DNA from: Conus ventricosus
Lineage: Eukaryota > Mollusca > Gastropoda > Neogastropoda > Conidae
Assembly (NCBI GenBank): GCA_018398815.1
Contig: CM031614.1
Location: 46,452,873 to 46,516,872 of the forward strand
DNA: 64,000 nt
Direction: 5' to 3'
Shown here piece by piece: positions 60,481 through 64,000 of this stretch (positions within the stretch are counted from its first letter, which is position 1; the number at the start of each line of letters is the position of its first letter). A program made the translations under genes and the position numbers. Under the pieces are notes generated by a model, which was not told the DNA's origin, did no database searches, and saw only the letters and a list, made by a program, of their open reading frames with translations.

Positions 60481-60645
60481 CATCTTTTTTTTTATGTTTC
60501 ATTTTTAGGCAGTTTAGACAGTTATTCCAATGAATACCAAACCGTGCACAATAGCAGCAAAATAGTTTTTGTGTGTAAAAACGTTGGGTGTAGATGTGTT
60601 TGGCAAGGCTGTGACTCGTTTCATATGTTGGTATGTCATGCACAG

Positions 60646-60723
60646 ACATTGGATGAAAATCCGCAGTTCAATGATGATGAATATGAGGAATTTATTCGCC
60701 AACATCACCCTGACCTTATTACG
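60646..60723 (+). CDS. Nucleobindin exon: post-EF acidic segment
   Basis: Acceptor CATGCACAG; donor ACG|GTAAGT. It is 26 codons in phase 0, from TLDENPQFNDDEY to HHPDLIT. WE|TLD..(Q/F)..(E/D)(E/D)E(L/Y) is the family sequence after the second EF-hand. In vertebrates this leads into a long coiled coil (leucine zipper). Here the helix is short and gives way to a Pro/Gln tail. Confidence 0.93.
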
Positions 60724-60734
60724 GTAAGTCTTTG

Positions 60735-60746
60735 GTGTGTGTGTGT

Positions 60747-60783
<37 letters not shown>

Positions 60784-61051
60784 AAAGTGAGAGAGAGAGT
60801 GTGTGTACTGAAGTGTATGTGTTAACATATAGATGGCCATGCCTCATAGGAACACAAGACATGTGTTTGCACACTGATTGCAGTGTTGCTGTATTCAGAA
60901 CAACAGTGTTCACTGTGTGTTTCTCATTTATTCTGCATTCAGATTGGGGGATTTCACGTTGCCCTTTCTTCATTTTCTTACAACTATTTGTTGATCACAC
61001 ACAGACATGTGTGCATGCACACATGCACGCACACACATGCTCTCTCTCGCA

Positions 61052-61082
<31 letters not shown>

Positions 61083-61225
61083 CACACACACACGCTCATG
61101 TGTACACACACACACACACACACACACACAAGCACACACACGCTCATGTATACACACACACGCGCGCGCTCACATACACACACACACACGCGCACATACA
61201 CGGACAGTGTGCCTGTATGGTGTGT

Positions 61226-61260
<35 letters not shown>

Positions 61261-61266
61261 CACGCA

Positions 61267-61308
<42 letters not shown>

Positions 61309-61310
61309 TC
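60735..61310. repeat. TG/CA and CACG compound repeats
   Basis: A (TG)n run at 60,735-60,781 and extensive CA, GCAC and CGCG arrays at about 61,044-61,310 fill the intron between two short coding exons. Confidence 0.93.
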
Positions 61311-61367
61311 TCTTAGGAAATGAGAGTTGGAGAAAAGATTGACAGTTCCATTATACCCTGTCTGCAG

Positions 61368-61430
61368 CCCAAACCTGAAGACCTTCAGTTTGTGCCGGAG
61401 GGACAAGTACATCAACAAGGCATGCCGCAG
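61368..61430 (+). CDS. Nucleobindin exon: short C-terminal exon
   Basis: Acceptor CTGTCTGCAG; donor CAG|GTATAT. It is 21 codons, phase 0: PKPEDLQFVPEGQVHQQGMP plus Gln. Family assignment rests on phase, strand, position and continuity with the Gln-rich last exon, because this segment has no conserved motif of its own. Confidence 0.8.
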
Positions 61431-62932
61431 GTATATCTCTTTCTTGTCTTTTTTTCGCTCTCACTTTGAGGTTGTTCATGTAATTGATGTCTTTTGGCAG
61501 TGTTTTTGGTGAGAGAGTGGTAGGCTGTGAAGGTTTATGTTTGTGTATGAACTTGTACATTTGTGTGTTTTTGCGAATGTTTGTGTGAATGTATGTGCGT
61601 GTGATGCGCCTGTATTTACATACAAGTTGTCTTCACTTTCACATGAAGAGGTTTATACACAAAAAGTTAGAACATTGGTATAGCAGGAATATAACTCACT
61701 GGAAACTTGGACTACACATTGGTATTGAATTACATAGGGCAATTCAGAGTAACATGGATCACACTAAGTGTAAAATGTTTTAGGTACTGTGCTAATCCAC
61801 TAGTTACAAAATCAGTTACTGGGTCAAGATGGCAGAAAGTAGGTCCTAAGTATGCTGAAGGTCATGCATAGTGCAATGTTTGAGATCTGTTTCAGAGTAA
61901 GATGTTTTTGTAACCTTTTCTAGAAAACTTAAGGATCGTCATATCTCCAAAAAGCAAATTAGGACCTTTTTGCCAGAAATGTCTGAAAAGACCTTATCAA
62001 AGAGGAAGTTCTGCAAAGTCCAGACCTTGCAAAATGTCTGACAGATATACGTACAAAATGGGCACACATACAAGAAAAACAGTATATATTCCATCTTCAT
62101 CCAACAAAACTGCAAATGTCTAGAACAGCATGGTGTAACTCCTGACAGCCAAAACATTTCAAATAAATGCAAACAGGCTGAACGTTGCATGTTTCAAAGA
62201 CCATCAGCGTCCAACTCTCAAGCCCATCAAAAACTGTGAGACACATCAAGACCTATTTTCAAAATAAGTAAACATCAGCCTTGGAGAAACTTCAAAAGCA
62301 TCAAAGAAAAAAGTCTGGGAAGGGATCAAGAAAATCAAAGGTTAGAGGAAAAAAAGAAAAGACTTCCATTCATCACCTGAAACAAAGTTTTGTTCAAGCC
62401 GCACCTCTTCATAGCCAATTATCAGCACATGCTGAGACTTCTTGAGAAATGAATATAATCAGTAATCTTACCCTTTTTGTGATTTTTGTTTGTGTGATTT
62501 TTATCTGCAAAGGGAACTATGCACCCATTTTTATATGATCTGAAACGCTGGAAATAAGAATAACAGTATAAACCATGAAGAGTTTCAGATTTTGAAAACA
62601 CTTTTAGATTTATAAGAACACATCAATTTTATCATTTTGGTCATTGGTCACATTAATTTGACGTGCACATTAACTGTGTATGGGAGTAAGGATCTATTTC
62701 CACCTCAGGGTTCATCTTGGTTTATTTCTTTACTGTCACCTTAACTTGAATTCCTCATCGTAGAATCAGCCTATTAACTTTTTACTGAGATCAACAGTAT
62801 CATTATCCATCATCCATCGGAAAGTGTGCATGAGGCTTTTTCGGTAATGCAGTAAAATATTTAAGAAAAAAGAAAGGCTGCTCTCATTTACATGTAAATG
62901 AAGAAACCTAAACACTCTTATCATTTTTTCAG
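61431..62932. other. Last nucleobindin intron
   Basis: No exon or repeat family recognised in 1.5 kb of AT-rich sequence. Confidence 0.6.
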
Positions 62933-63043
62933 CAACAACCTGGTCAGTTCAATGCTCAGGCAGGTCAAGGACAGGGTCATCCAGGTCAGCCACAACAAGG
63001 CCAGCCAGGCCAGGGTCATCCAGGTCAGCCAGGACATGCATAA
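62933..63043 (+). CDS. Nucleobindin last exon: Gln/Gly/Pro tail
   Basis: Acceptor CATTTTTTCAG before 62,933. 36 codons from QQPGQFNAQAGQGQGHPGQ to GQPGHA, then TAA at 63,041-63,043. The tail is a GQ/HPGQP low-complexity repeat (period roughly 18-27 nt). The same frame continues after the TAA as VPPGQGQGQPPAV to TAG at 63,083-63,085. One substitution (CAA to TAA) would therefore explain the present end, and 14 codons of the same composition may have been lost or are read only in other alleles. No vertebrate-like leucine zipper is encoded. Confidence 0.88.
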   Translation, partial: QQPGQFNAQAGQGQGHPGQPQQGQPGQGHPGQPGHA

Positions 63044-64000
63044 GTTCCACCAGGCCAAGGACAAGGTCAGCCACCAGCAGTTTAGATGGCAATGAATCTC
63101 ATGATTTTAACTTGATGAACACATGATCAGAGTGTCTCTGTTAATTCTCTTGATACATCAACTGAAATGGACGTCAATGAATTGTGTAGTAAGATTAGTT
63201 TAAACAGCAGTGTCAGATGATCTTCATTTTTTTTAAGTTATGATCGGTGATGAGTGATTTCTTACAATTTTTTTAAAATTTCTGCTGTGACAAGAGGTCT
63301 CTCTTTTTATGGTGATGGTATATGACATTTCTCTTCTGTGTACCTGCAAACGATGTTGGATATCATTATTGCTTTTGAATTTGGTATTTTTTGTGTCATC
63401 AGTTTATGTTATCTGCCATTACCGTTTTCTGAACAATTTGTTTATGGGGAAGATAGGTAATGGGGTTCAGTTCAGTGGAGGCCAGTAATCTGACTCATTT
63501 TCATAACAGATTACCTGTTCTCTTCTACTTAGTTCATTCCATGAATTGCTGGACTACGAAGCCAATTCTACTTTCAGTATTTGCAAACAAAAATCAAATT
63601 TTGTTTTCGTTTTATCAGTGTTGCAGATAAGTAATACCAGCACATCATGATATATTGTGTTGAACGAATGTTGTCTTAATTCATATCATGGATGGTGCTA
63701 TTTTCCAAGCTGTGATTGAAAACATTTCTTTTTTTTTTTTAAAACAGAGTCCTAACTCTGTGAATGGTTCCTCTGTCACTAGTCTTTAGCTGATTTCTCT
63801 CAGCATCAAACAAGGAGGCCACATCAAGTCTGCTTAAACCTTAATGGGATGTAAAACATGGGCAAATTTATGTTTGGTATGGCAGGTGTGCACAAAGAAT
63901 TGCGTAAATCAGGGAATCGAACATTCAGACCTCAGAAAACGCACGGGATGGAAGGAGAGGAGAAAAGTGATAGGGACCAGCACTGGATGTATATAGAATG
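63044..64000 (+). other. Putative nucleobindin 3' UTR / downstream region
   Basis: No coding exon is seen. No canonical AATAAA or ATTAAA polyadenylation signal was found before the window end, so the 3' UTR either uses a variant signal or extends beyond 64,000. Confidence 0.5.

Larger units (their letters stand above)
22569..63043 (+). other. Nucleobindin gene span
   Basis: All recognised nucleobindin exons lie on the + strand in protein order, with consistent intron phases wherever they can be read: phase 0 at most junctions and phase 1 after 35,387. The 5' boundary is arbitrary within the putative first exon. Introns are large (9.2 kb between the first two coding exons; about 20 kb across the distorted block) and full of microsatellites and retroelement remains. 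The product should enter the secretory pathway through its signal peptide and bind Ca2+ through EF-hands. Vertebrate relatives occur in the Golgi, cytosol and secretions, and interact with G-alpha subunits. Confidence 0.85.

Overview
This is a repeat-rich, intron-rich animal genome window of moderate-to-low GC, with no bacterial features. Very long (CA)n/(TG)n tracts, a tRNA-headed SINE, Penelope-like and DIRS-like retroelement remains and an invertebrate-type nucleobindin suggest a marine invertebrate. A lophotrochozoan, perhaps a mollusc, is my inference and not something the sequence proves.

The main gene is nucleobindin (Ca2+-binding EF-hand protein of the secretory pathway; the precursor of nesfatin-1 in vertebrates). 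It lies on the + strand from a putative non-coding first exon near 22.5 kb to a stop codon at 63,041-63,043. I can place a signal-peptide exon (24,878-25,068), the nesfatin-like exons (34,318-34,425 and 35,261-35,387), a damaged basic/acidic helical exon (about 48,126-48,251), an exon with the GSKDQ..EVW and DFDP..KTFF sequences (within 49,672-52,643), the second EF-hand exon (55,285-55,485) and three C-terminal exons (60,646-60,723; 61,368-61,430; 62,933-63,043). The central LLKQ-type segment and the first EF-hand were not found.

Region by region. 1-5,130: no gene; 39-bp minisatellite, CA/TG tracts and a complete SINE with target-site duplication. 5,131-5,820: one or two exons of an unidentified gene with a Pro/Ser repeat. 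7,619-9,076: an element with 15-bp terminal inverted repeats carrying a zinc-finger exon and a 45-bp minisatellite. 9.3-10.1 kb: two weak exon candidates. 10.1-18.5 kb: nothing coding recognised. 18,574-19,294: a Penelope-like GIY-YIG fragment between inverted arms. 22,061-22,381: a second hairpin element. 22.5-63.1 kb: nucleobindin, with a third hairpin element (53,700-54,280) and a decayed DIRS-like element (about 57.2-60.2 kb) in its introns.

Two points matter most. First, about 36.2-53.3 kb looks like distorted consensus sequence, with run-length-inflated homopolymers everywhere, so exons inside it are legible only as frame-broken remnants. Second, inside that block sits an array of about 34 units averaging about 87 bp (29 codons). 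Each unit contains the beginning of a nucleobindin exon (GSKDQFEEVWEKD) followed by an Asp-codon-rich stretch, and only the last unit continues into the conserved DFDP..KTFF sequence. The array is therefore either a translated acidic repeat inside nucleobindin or a minisatellite grown out of an exon boundary.
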